From assembly GCA_035493895.1 (NCBI GenBank), contig DATJHM010000345.1, positions 1-5,652 of the forward strand: a stretch of 5,652 nucleotides of DNA, given 5' to 3'. This document shows, in pieces, positions 1 through 5,330 of this stretch; position 1 is the stretch's first letter; each line of letters opens with the position of its first letter. The notes under the pieces were generated by a model. It worked only from the letters and a program-made list of their open reading frames with translations. It made no database searches and was not told where the DNA came from. Position numbers and translations under genes: made by a program. The DNA comes from DATJHM01 sp035493895. GTDB lineage: Bacteria; Chloroflexota; Ktedonobacteria; Ktedonobacterales; Ktedonobacteraceae.

Positions 1-306
1 AAATGCGGGCATCTGTTCGTAAAGTATCGGCCACCACGTTTGCGGAACCGGCGGATTGCTCCACTTTGCGGGATCAGTATAGTTCGAACTATGGGTAGGC
101 ATTACCAGCGTGCCCGTGCCAGTGACCACATCCAGCAAAGCCTGCACCACGGCCACAGGCCCACCGCAGACCCAGCCGAGTTTGCTGAGCGAGGAGTGCA
201 CCTCCAGTGTCATGCCCGCCTCGACACCCAGCATTCGCAAATCGTGCGCCAGACTTTCGCGTGTACACGGCATAAGCGTTTTCTGTATCACATTCTGTTC
301 AGTCAT
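1..306 (-). CDS. AAC(3)-family (Antibiotic_NAT) N-acetyltransferase, N-terminal part, cut by the window edge
   Basis: Reading the minus strand from the ATG at 306-304 gives 102 uninterrupted codons to the left edge. The protein starts MTEQNVIQKT and carries the conserved N-terminal signature of aminoglycoside 3-N-acetyltransferases and their YokD-like relatives: VHSSLSKLGWV at about 36-46, GGP at 48-50, a VxALLDVV helix, LVMPTHS at 67-73, then DPAKWSNPPVP at 78-88 and WW at 91-92. Known members are about 260-280 aa and move an acetyl group from acetyl-CoA to an amino group; this piece is roughly the first third. An in-frame TAG lies five codons upstream of the ATG, so the start is well bounded; the only ribosome site is a weak AAAGAAG. 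It follows nagZ by 102 bp and may be co-transcribed with it. Family assignment is firm. Drug resistance is not shown, because many family members have no demonstrated aminoglycoside activity and the C-terminal part is out of view. Confidence 0.88.
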   Translation of the reverse strand, partial: MTEQNVIQKTLMPCTRESLAHDLRMLGVEAGMTLEVHSSLSKLGWVCGGPVAVVQALLDVVTGTGTLVMPTHSSNYTDPAKWSNPPVPQTWWPILYEQMPAF

Positions 307-408
307 GGAGGCTTCTTTCTATGGTTCATCTTGCAAATGTTTTGCGCCCATTATGCATCTCGCGAAATGGCTCCCCGGACCCGCATCCGCGTTCCCCCCC
401 AGCCATCT

Positions 409-2016
409 CTACGAGACAGGCAACGTCACAGGCAGTTTTCCTTGAGCCGGAATATCGCCGAAGATGACGCGGGTCGCTGCGAGCAGCGCCGGTAGCGTAT
501 CCTCGTAGCTGACGAGATAGGTCTTCAGCTCTGGAAATGCCAGCAGATCATAGGGATTAAAGGCCGCAAGACCGATCACCGATTTACCACTGGCAAGCAA
601 GCTCTGAACCAGACTGGCCTGCTGCTGATCCCGGTTCGCATTCAACGTCACCGCAAGCACGACATCAGCGCTGTCCAGCGCCTCTTGCAGGATCGCGTTC
701 TCCTCCGGCTCTGCTGAGGTGTGAACGACCAGCACGCGCGTATTGGCATGATGCTGTTGGAGCGTGTGAAGGATATCGGTATTGACGCTATGATCATCGA
801 TGGCCTTCGTGTAGCTTGTCGGCTCCAGGAAGAGCGTCAGAAGTCGCTGCTCTGGTTGCAGATGCAGGGGAATCAGGTGCTGCTCATTGCGAATCAGCGT
901 CGTGGAAAGCTCATAGGCACGGTCGCGCAGTTGCAGATGAGCCGGAGATTGTACCACCTCGGGGCCGGGTGCGTTCGCCAGCTTTTCCCAGGAGAGATAC
1001 TGCTGTTTCAATCTCAGAATGCGCTCGGCGGCATCACTGATGAGATCCGGCGTGAGCGAGCCATCCTCTACGGAACGTCTGAGCAGTTCAACGCTATCAC
1101 GCTGGCGATCGTAGCGATGGGAGACCAGGAGCAGATCATTGCCCGCTTTCAGCGCGAGAAGCGCGCCCTGTGCGGTCCCGATCGTCTCTGAGACCGCGTT
1201 CATCTCCAGGCAATCGGTCAGAATCATTCCCTGAAAATCCAGTTTCGTGCGTAAAAGGTCACGCACGATTTCAGGAGAGACCGTTGAAGGCAGATCCAGC
1301 TCCTTCATCAGTTGGGGCAGGAAGAGATGTGCAATCATGACACTATCGGCTCCGGCCGCAATCGCCTGCTTGAACGGGATCAATTCGAGCTGCTCCAGGC
1401 GCTCCAGTCCGAAAGGGATGACGGGCAGGGCAAGGTGTGAATCGGTGGCCGTATCGCCATGGCCGGGGAAATGTTTCAGGTTCGTGATGACGCCAGCCGC
1501 ATGATAGCCGCGCACCAGCGCGCTGGCAAGGCGCGCAACCTCTGCCGGATTCTCGCCGAACGAGCGCACACCAATCACCGGATTGGCCGGATTATTGTTC
1601 ACATCGACAACCGGCGAGAGATTCATATTGATGCCCATCGCCTGCAATTCGCGGCCCGTTGCCTCCGCAATCTCATACGTGAGCTGCTCGGAGCCAATCG
1701 CACCCAGCGCCATATTGCCGGGAAAAATCGTCGCCTGTTCACCAAAGCGTCTGATCATGCCGTTTTCCTGATCGACAGAGATGAGCATCGGGAAGCGCTG
1801 GCCCGCTTCTCGTGCGATCTGTTGCAGGCTCTGCGTCAGCTCGCGCACCTGCTCAACATCCTGGATATTGCGTTTGAAGAGGATGATGTTGCCAACGTGA
1901 TAATGTTGGATCAACTCAATAATCTCCGCATTCAGCGTCGTTCCCGGCAGACCAACCATCAAAAGCTGGCCGATCTGCTCATCCAGGCTCATGCCCGCCG
2001 TCAAGTGTTCAGACAT
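409..2016 (-). CDS. nagZ: Beta-N-acetylhexosaminidase, glycoside hydrolase family 3, two-domain NagZ type
   Basis: Hydrolyses terminal beta-linked GlcNAc, in this family typically from GlcNAc-MurNAc cell-wall fragments. The N-terminal TIM barrel (about 1-340) shows VDQENG at 81-86, SPVVDVN at 134-140, the NagZ hallmark KHFPGHGDTATDSH at 181-194 (D192 and H194 match the Asp-His acid/base dyad of the Bacillus enzyme) and TDCLEMNA at 267-274, where D268 is the expected nucleophile. A GH3 C-terminal alpha/beta domain follows (about 365-533), ending FGDIPAQGKLPVTLP, so this is the Bacillus-like two-domain form, not the short single-domain E. coli form. I chose ATG 2016 (535 aa) over ATG 2031 (540 aa) because GGAG at 2025-2028 sits 8 nt from it and nothing similar precedes 2031. 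No signal peptide or membrane segment is visible, so a cytoplasmic location is inferred, unlike the secreted Bacillus subtilis NagZ. It starts 25 bp after the murQ stop, consistent with one operon. Confidence 0.93.
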   Translation of the reverse strand: MSEHLTAGMSLDEQIGQLLMVGLPGTTLNAEIIELIQHYHVGNIILFKRNIQDVEQVRELTQSLQQIAREAGQRFPMLISVDQENGMIRRFGEQATIFPGNMALGAIGSEQLTYEIAEATGRELQAMGINMNLSPVVDVNNNPANPVIGVRSFGENPAEVARLASALVRGYHAAGVITNLKHFPGHGDTATDSHLALPVIPFGLERLEQLELIPFKQAIAAGADSVMIAHLFLPQLMKELDLPSTVSPEIVRDLLRTKLDFQGMILTDCLEMNAVSETIGTAQGALLALKAGNDLLLVSHRYDRQRDSVELLRRSVEDGSLTPDLISDAAERILRLKQQYLSWEKLANAPGPEVVQSPAHLQLRDRAYELSTTLIRNEQHLIPLHLQPEQRLLTLFLEPTSYTKAIDDHSVNTDILHTLQQHHANTRVLVVHTSAEPEENAILQEALDSADVVLAVTLNANRDQQQASLVQSLLASGKSVIGLAAFNPYDLLAFPELKTYLVSYEDTLPALLAATRVIFGDIPAQGKLPVTLPVS

Positions 2017-2041
2017 TGTTCTTTCTCCCATGTTCTGTGGA

Positions 2042-2995
2042 TTATTCTAGCGCATCAAGCGTCTGGCGCAAGTTCTGTTCATGGGCCGTCAGAAGCTGGC
2101 GTGCTTCCTCTGGTGAGACCTGAGCTCGAGCCATTACAATTGCGGTTTTCGTCTCGCCTTCGGCTGCCTGCAACAGGGCCTCGGCCCGCTCCTGATCGAC
2201 GCCAGCCGCAAGCTGAACCGCTTTGGCCGCGCGTCGTTGCAGCTTATAGTTTGTCGCGTAGACATCGACCATCAGGTTGCCATAGGTCTTGCCCAGCAGG
2301 ATCATACTGCCCGTACTGAGCAGGTTCAGCACCATTTTTTGTGCCGTACCCGACTTCAGACGCGTTGAGCCGGTGATCGCTTCAGGTCCAACGAGCGCCG
2401 CGATAGAAATATCGGCCAGTTCTTCCAGCGGCGAGGGGCGATTGTTCGCGATACCAATCGTGGCCGTTCCCTGTGCGCGAGCATAGGTCAGCGCGCCAAG
2501 CGTATAGGGTGTGCGCCCACTGGCCGTAATGCCGACCAGCACGTCTTTTGCCGTGAGCCCGCCATAGGAACCAAGCTGTGCAGCATCAGCCTGTCCCATG
2601 GCAAAGCTATCCTCGGCATCTTCCTGTGCCGTTGCCAGCGCTTCAAAGCCGCCCGCAACCCAGCCGATGACCTGCGAGGGCGAAATATTGAATGTCGGAG
2701 GACATTCCAGGGCATCGAGAACTCCCAGGCGACCCGACGTGCCCGCGCCCATATAGACCAGACGCCCACCCTGACGCAAGCGAGATGCGATAAGTTCGAT
2801 AGCTTGAGCAATTGCTTCGGCCTCTTCTGCCACCGCCTGCGCAACCTTCGCATCTTCCGCGTTGATGACTTTGACCAGTTCGAGCGGACTCAGCCGATCG
2901 ATTTCCAGCGTGGCCGGATTGACCTGCTCAGTCAGAAGCGACGTCACCGGACGTTCCGCTGTATTGCCAGGAAAAGAGGTGGTATCATTTGACAT
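2042..2995 (-). CDS. murQ: N-acetylmuramic acid 6-phosphate etherase
   Basis: Cleaves the D-lactyl ether of MurNAc-6-phosphate, giving GlcNAc-6-phosphate and D-lactate, a cytoplasmic step of cell-wall sugar recycling. The 317-aa product is slightly longer than the usual ~300 aa. It contains the SIS sugar-phosphate-isomerase fold with YMGAGTSGRLG at 81-91 followed by ALECPPTF at 95-102, GITASGRTPY at 155-164, and the family-defining stretch EAITGSTRLKSGTAQKM at 205-221 with GNLMVDV at 239-245. E97 in ECPP and E128 in AEDS lie 31 residues apart, the same spacing as the catalytic Glu83 and Glu114 of E. coli MurQ, so both catalytic acids appear intact. The start is set by a perfect AAGGAGG at 3004-3010, 8 nt from the ATG. 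Close spacing to nagZ downstream and a GntR-type regulator upstream supports a dedicated MurNAc operon. GckR-like or general SIS proteins are related but lack this full motif set. Confidence 0.97.
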   Translation of the reverse strand: MSNDTTSFPGNTAERPVTSLLTEQVNPATLEIDRLSPLELVKVINAEDAKVAQAVAEEAEAIAQAIELIASRLRQGGRLVYMGAGTSGRLGVLDALECPPTFNISPSQVIGWVAGGFEALATAQEDAEDSFAMGQADAAQLGSYGGLTAKDVLVGITASGRTPYTLGALTYARAQGTATIGIANNRPSPLEELADISIAALVGPEAITGSTRLKSGTAQKMVLNLLSTGSMILLGKTYGNLMVDVYATNYKLQRRAAKAVQLAAGVDQERAEALLQAAEGETKTAIVMARAQVSPEEARQLLTAHEQNLRQTLDALE

Positions 2996-3010
2996 TGTAA
3001 TGCCCTCCTT

Positions 3011-3063
3011 GCACGAACTTGTAGATGCGATATGGGCTCTCCGAGCATGAACTTGTAGAGGCG
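3011..3063. repeat. Direct repeat of 19 bp upstream of murQ
   Basis: GCACGAACTTGTAGATGCG (3011-3029) recurs as GCATGAACTTGTAGAGGCG (3045-3063), with two mismatches and a 34-bp period. The first copy touches the murQ ribosome site; the second leads into the hairpin at 3059-3079. Between the copies GCTC-TCC-GAGC (3036-3046) forms a short hairpin. This looks like part of an intergenic repeat element. Confidence 0.75.
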
Positions 3064-3079
3064 GGGTTTATCTCCGCCT
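3059..3079. repeat. Hairpin of a REP-like intergenic element (copy 1)
   Basis: AGGCGGGG (3059-3066) pairs with CTCCGCCT (3072-3079) as an 8-bp stem with one G-T pair and a 5-base TTTAT loop. It lies between the regulator and murQ in the operon direction. No T-run follows on either strand, so it is not a typical intrinsic terminator; mRNA processing, partial attenuation or a dispersed repeat are alternatives. The sequence from 3055 resembles that at 4026 upstream of nagA. Confidence 0.6.
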
Positions 3080-3086
3080 GGGGTCT

Positions 3087-3119
3087 CCGCCCGAGATCAC
3101 CGCCCGAGATCACCGCCCG
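3087..3119. repeat. Short tandem repeat, 13-bp unit, about 2.5 copies
   Basis: CCGCCCGAGATCA occurs at 3087-3099 and again, identical, at 3100-3112, followed by a partial CCGCCCG at 3113-3119. It ends 4 bp from the regulator's stop codon. Perfect identity suggests recent slippage. It is too short and spacer-free to be a CRISPR. Confidence 0.85.
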
Positions 3120-3123
3120 GCCC

Positions 3124-3870
3124 TTACGAGAGAAGCTGCTCGCGTTTCATGCTGGTATAGAAGGTATACTTGCCGCCACAATAGACGGCGCGAGCGTATT
3201 CTATCGGCTGATCGCGCTCAGCATAGGTCGTACGACGCGTATAGAGTGCGGGACTACCAACCGCAACATTGAGGAAGCTTGCCTCTTCTTCCGTGACCAG
3301 GCCCGCCTCTAGTTCCTGCTCAGCCTCGACCAGCGTCAGACCGTAGCGCGTCTCCAGCAAACGATAGAGCGAGTTCTGCTCAAGATCTTCATCGAGCAGG
3401 CGCTCGCAGCCGATGAAGGAGATCTGCGAGACTTCAACTGCCAGCGGTTCGGAGTCTGCTAGCCGTAAACGTTGTAGATTGAAAATGCTCTGACCCGGAT
3501 GGATGCGCAAACGCTCGGCTGTTAATTCATCGGCTGGAAGCATGCTGGCTGAGAGGACACGTGTCTCCGGACGTTGCCCGCGAGCACGCATATCCTCGGT
3601 AAAGCCGGTCAGACGAATGAGCTGCTGTGTGATCTTATGCTGGCTAACGAATGTGCCCTTGCCTTGCTCACGAAAGAAAAGGCCTTCATTGACCAGTTCG
3701 GTAATCGCCTGGCGTGCGGTCATGCGGCTGATACCATATTGCTCGCTCAACTCACGCTCGGATGGAATAAGGTCTCCCGGCTTCCATTCGCCAGAGCTCA
3801 TTTTCCCGCGCATGATCTCTTTGAGTTGATAGTAGCGTGGCACTGGACCTTTACGTACAATGTTTGACAT
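3124..3870 (-). CDS. GntR-family (HutC subfamily) transcriptional regulator with UTRA sensor domain, NagR/DasR-like
   Basis: A 248-aa DNA-binding regulator of the usual HutC-subfamily length. The winged helix-turn-helix covers about 8-77: PRYYQLKEIM at 11-20, PGDLIPSERELSEQYGISRM at 31-50, TARQAITELVNEGL at 51-64 and the wing QGKGTFV at 69-75. The UTRA effector domain spans about 85-240, beginning with LTGFTEDMRARG at 87-98 and including LQRLRLADSEPLAVE at 132-146 and PIEYARAVY at 222-230. Relatives NagR (YvoA) and DasR bind glucosamine-6-phosphate or GlcNAc-6-phosphate; with murQ, nagZ and nagA alongside, a phosphosugar ligand is a reasonable inference but is not proven. The start has AGGAG 4 nt from the ATG, a rather short gap. 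Its promoter region overlaps the nagA promoter and the half-site cluster, so autoregulation is likely. Oddity: near the C-terminus, where many UTRA proteins have YRGDRY, this one reads YCGGKY (230-235). Confidence 0.92.
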   Translation of the reverse strand: MSNIVRKGPVPRYYQLKEIMRGKMSSGEWKPGDLIPSERELSEQYGISRMTARQAITELVNEGLFFREQGKGTFVSQHKITQQLIRLTGFTEDMRARGQRPETRVLSASMLPADELTAERLRIHPGQSIFNLQRLRLADSEPLAVEVSQISFIGCERLLDEDLEQNSLYRLLETRYGLTLVEAEQELEAGLVTEEEASFLNVAVGSPALYTRRTTYAERDQPIEYARAVYCGGKYTFYTSMKREQLLS

Positions 3871-3888
3871 GTTGCTCCTGGTTCAAAT

Positions 3889-3905
3889 GGGCTCTTCTGA
3901 GACCC
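3889..3905. other. Small hairpin in the regulator's 5' leader
   Basis: GGGCTC (3889-3894), loop TTCT, then GAG-A-CCC (3899-3905) form a 6-bp stem with one bulged A. On the minus strand it would sit immediately upstream of the AGGAG ribosome site of the regulator gene (3875-3879), so it could influence translation start, but it could also be incidental. Confidence 0.35.
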
Positions 3906-3933
3906 TTGACAAGTGGTATAATTGGTATATTGT
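3906..3933 (+). promoter_or_regulatory. Candidate promoter for nagA
   Basis: A perfect -35 hexamer TTGACA stands at 3906-3911. The -10 is ambiguous: TATTGT (3928-3933) has a 16-bp spacer, and TATATT (3926-3931), preceded by an extended-10 TGG, has a 14-bp spacer. A perfect TATAAT at 3917-3922, also preceded by TGG, is too close to this -35 but could act as an extended -10 by itself. All candidates lie inside the half-site cluster. The leader to nagA would be roughly 180-200 nt. Confidence 0.55.
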
Positions 3934-3942
3934 ATATACCAC
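3913..3942. promoter_or_regulatory. Putative operator for the adjacent GntR/HutC-type regulator
   Basis: GTGGTATA at 3913-3920 and its exact inverse TATACCAC at 3935-3942 flank a second direct copy of the half-site, TGGTATA at 3923-3929; the last two form TGGTATA-N5-TATACCA (3923-3941). Inside lies GTATATAC (3932-3939), a perfect palindrome matching the HutC-subfamily consensus GTxTAxAC. TTGTATATACCA (3930-3941) resembles the NagR/DasR dre core TGGTCTAGACCA. The sites overlap promoter boxes on both strands, fitting repression of both nagA and the regulator gene. Binding is inferred from sequence only. Confidence 0.72.
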
Positions 3943-3957
3943 CTGCATGTTTGCCAT
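3929..3957 (-). promoter_or_regulatory. Candidate promoter for the regulator gene (and murQ operon)
   Basis: On the minus strand, ATGGCA (3957-3952) and TACAAT (3934-3929) are separated by 17 bp, matching the -35 and -10 consensus at 4 and 5 of 6 positions. The -10 lies within the palindromic operator and overlaps the nagA promoter face to face. Whether murQ and nagZ also depend on it or have their own promoter in 2996-3123 cannot be told from sequence. Confidence 0.42.
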
Positions 3958-4025
3958 AATCTCACATTTTTCATGATACGTCAAGCAAAGGATACCATGC
4001 CAATATCAGGAAAAGAAAATCCTTC

Positions 4026-4053
4026 GTAGAGGCGTGGCTTGTCTGCGTCCTAC
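4026..4053. repeat. Related hairpin element in the nagA leader (copy 2)
   Basis: The stretch starts GTAGAGGCGTGG and closely follows copy 1 at 3055 (GTAGAGGCGGGG), continuing with TT, TCT and CG in register. It folds with GTAG (4026-4029) against CTAC (4050-4053), extended by GGCG/CGTC across a bulged A. CCTT (4021-4024) can also pair with either AAGG at 4056-4059 or 4060-4063. It lies in the untranslated leader of nagA, so it could be a passive repeat or an RNA element. Confidence 0.5.
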
Positions 4054-4063
4054 AAAAGGAAGG

Positions 4064-4091
4064 TTGTATCCTCTGTCAATGCATGTATATA
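4064..4091 (+). promoter_or_regulatory. Possible second, proximal nagA promoter
   Basis: TTGTAT (4064-4069) and TATATA (4086-4091) are separated by 16 bp in an A+T-rich stretch just before the nagA ribosome site. GTATATAT at 4085-4092 is one substitution pair away from the HutC consensus GTxTAxAC, so this could be a weak secondary operator. The -35 matches only TTG, so this is tentative. Confidence 0.22.
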
Positions 4092-4124
4092 TCAATATTA
4101 CCATGTTCGAAGGAGAAAAGCACG

Positions 4125-5330
4125 ATGCAGTTTACCTTGCACAATGCCCGCTTAGTTGATGCCGGACAGGATCGCATCAATACTACTATTACCATCAATG
4201 ATTCACGTATTCACACGGTGAATCACAGTGAGCAATCACAAACATCTGCTGAAGCAAATAACGCCGTTCGCCAGATCGATGCCACCGATATGATCGTCAC
4301 GCCCGGCTTTATTGAAGTGCATACCCACGGAGGCGGAGGCTATAATCTCCACACCACCGATGAGGAAGAGATCCAGAAATATATTCAATGGATTCCCAGC
4401 ACAGGTGTCACCTCATTTCTCGTGACTGTCGTTGGTATCCCCGGTGCCGTCCCCGAAGCCCAATTGCAGACTGCCGTCGAGGCTATTCGGCATGCCCGAC
4501 TGGGAGCCGAGCCCGTTGGCATTTTTTTAGAAGGTCCGTATATCGATGAGAAGAAGCGAGGTGCGCACCAGATACCCTGGCTCCGTCACCCCGATGAGCA
4601 GGAGACCGCGCGTATCCTCGAATTGACGCAAGGCGAGCTCCGCCTGATCACGATTGCCCCGGAGCTTGCCGGGGCCGCCACGATGATGCGTCAGTTGCTC
4701 GATGCCGGTGTCACTGTCAGCATCGGGCATACGGATGCAACCTATGAGCAGGCCCAGGAATCGATTCAGCAGGGTATCACGCATATGACCCACTGCTTCA
4801 ACGCCATGCGCCCTCTTCTGCATCGAGATCCCGGTCCCCTTGCCGCCGTCGCCCAGGCCCCGCATGTGCGAGGCGAATTGATCGCTGATGGCGTGCATGT
4901 CCATCCCGCGATGATGGATCTGCTCATCACAAAAATCCTGGGACCGCAGCGTACCGTCATCGTCACCGACGCTCTCGCCGGTGCGGGCATCGAGAATGCC
5001 GAGTTCGAGTTTGCCGGACAGATCGCGAAGGTGATCTGCGGGGCCGCTCGCCTCAGCGATGGAACGATCACTGGAAGCGTGCTGACGATGAAAGGTGCCC
5101 TGCTCAACGTGCTCAAGTATACGCAGGTCTCGCTGCAAGAAGCGGTCGGCATGTTAAGCCTGAACCCGGCAAAATCCATAAAGTTGGATACCCGCAAGGG
5201 ACTCATCCAGCCCGGCTACGATGCCGATCTTCTGCTCTTCGATAAAGAGCTGAACTTGCAGGCGACGATCTGCCGTGGCAAAGTAACATTCGCCACAGAC
5301 GCCTGGAACGAACGTCTCGCAGGCCTGTAA
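4125..5330 (+). CDS. nagA: N-acetylglucosamine-6-phosphate deacetylase
   Basis: Removes acetate from GlcNAc-6-phosphate to give glucosamine-6-phosphate, using the product of MurQ. The 401-aa amidohydrolase matches the family length (about 380-400). Visible active-site elements, in order: PGFIEVHTHGGGG at 60-72 with metal-binding H66 and H68, FLEGPY at 134-139 with metal ligand E136, GAHQIP at 146-151, SIGHTDA at 199-205 with H202, THCFNAMRPLLHRDPG at 222-237 with H223, IADGVHVHP at 253-261, the catalytic Asp D282 in VTDALAG, and TGSVLTM at 316-322. The intact HxH suggests the two-metal Bacillus-type site, not the E. coli type in which the HxH is replaced. An upstream in-frame ATG at 4083 would add 14 residues (MYISILPCSKEKST), but GAAGGAG at 4109-4115, 9 nt before ATG 4125, and the family N-terminus decide for 4125. 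It is divergent from the regulator and likely repressed by it. No clear terminator follows. Confidence 0.96.
   Translation: MQFTLHNARLVDAGQDRINTTITINDSRIHTVNHSEQSQTSAEANNAVRQIDATDMIVTPGFIEVHTHGGGGYNLHTTDEEEIQKYIQWIPSTGVTSFLVTVVGIPGAVPEAQLQTAVEAIRHARLGAEPVGIFLEGPYIDEKKRGAHQIPWLRHPDEQETARILELTQGELRLITIAPELAGAATMMRQLLDAGVTVSIGHTDATYEQAQESIQQGITHMTHCFNAMRPLLHRDPGPLAAVAQAPHVRGELIADGVHVHPAMMDLLITKILGPQRTVIVTDALAGAGIENAEFEFAGQIAKVICGAARLSDGTITGSVLTMKGALLNVLKYTQVSLQEAVGMLSLNPAKSIKLDTRKGLIQPGYDADLLLFDKELNLQATICRGKVTFATDAWNERLAGL

Noticed and set aside
1..306. Calling the acetyltransferase an aminoglycoside resistance gene
   Set aside because: Only the N-terminal third is visible and many family members show no drug activity.
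350..355. Promoter for the acetyltransferase (minus-strand CATAAT)
   Set aside because: A good -10-like hexamer but no -35 match at a normal distance (CCGGGG at 17 bp).
367..406. Intrinsic terminator between nagZ and the acetyltransferase
   Set aside because: ATGGCT (367-372) and AGCCAT (401-406) can pair, but the loop is 28 nt and no T-run follows on the minus strand.
40..495. 151-codon plus-strand open frame at the left end
   Set aside because: Overlaps the acetyltransferase start and the nagZ end in antisense; composition is arginine-rich shadow-like and the minus strand carries conserved AAC(3) motifs.
1459..2319. 286-codon plus-strand open frame across nagZ and murQ
   Set aside because: Antisense shadow of two well-supported genes; the protein has no recognisable motifs and crosses their boundary without its own ribosome site.
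2979..2987. GTGGTATCA half-site at the murQ start
   Set aside because: Single half-site without an inverted partner, inside the first codons of murQ; expected by chance.
3087..3119. Possible CRISPR repeats
   Set aside because: The 13-bp units are adjacent with no spacers and only 2.5 copies.
4527..5138. 203-codon minus-strand open frame inside nagA
   Set aside because: Fully antisense to nagA, whose motifs are intact throughout; no family features.
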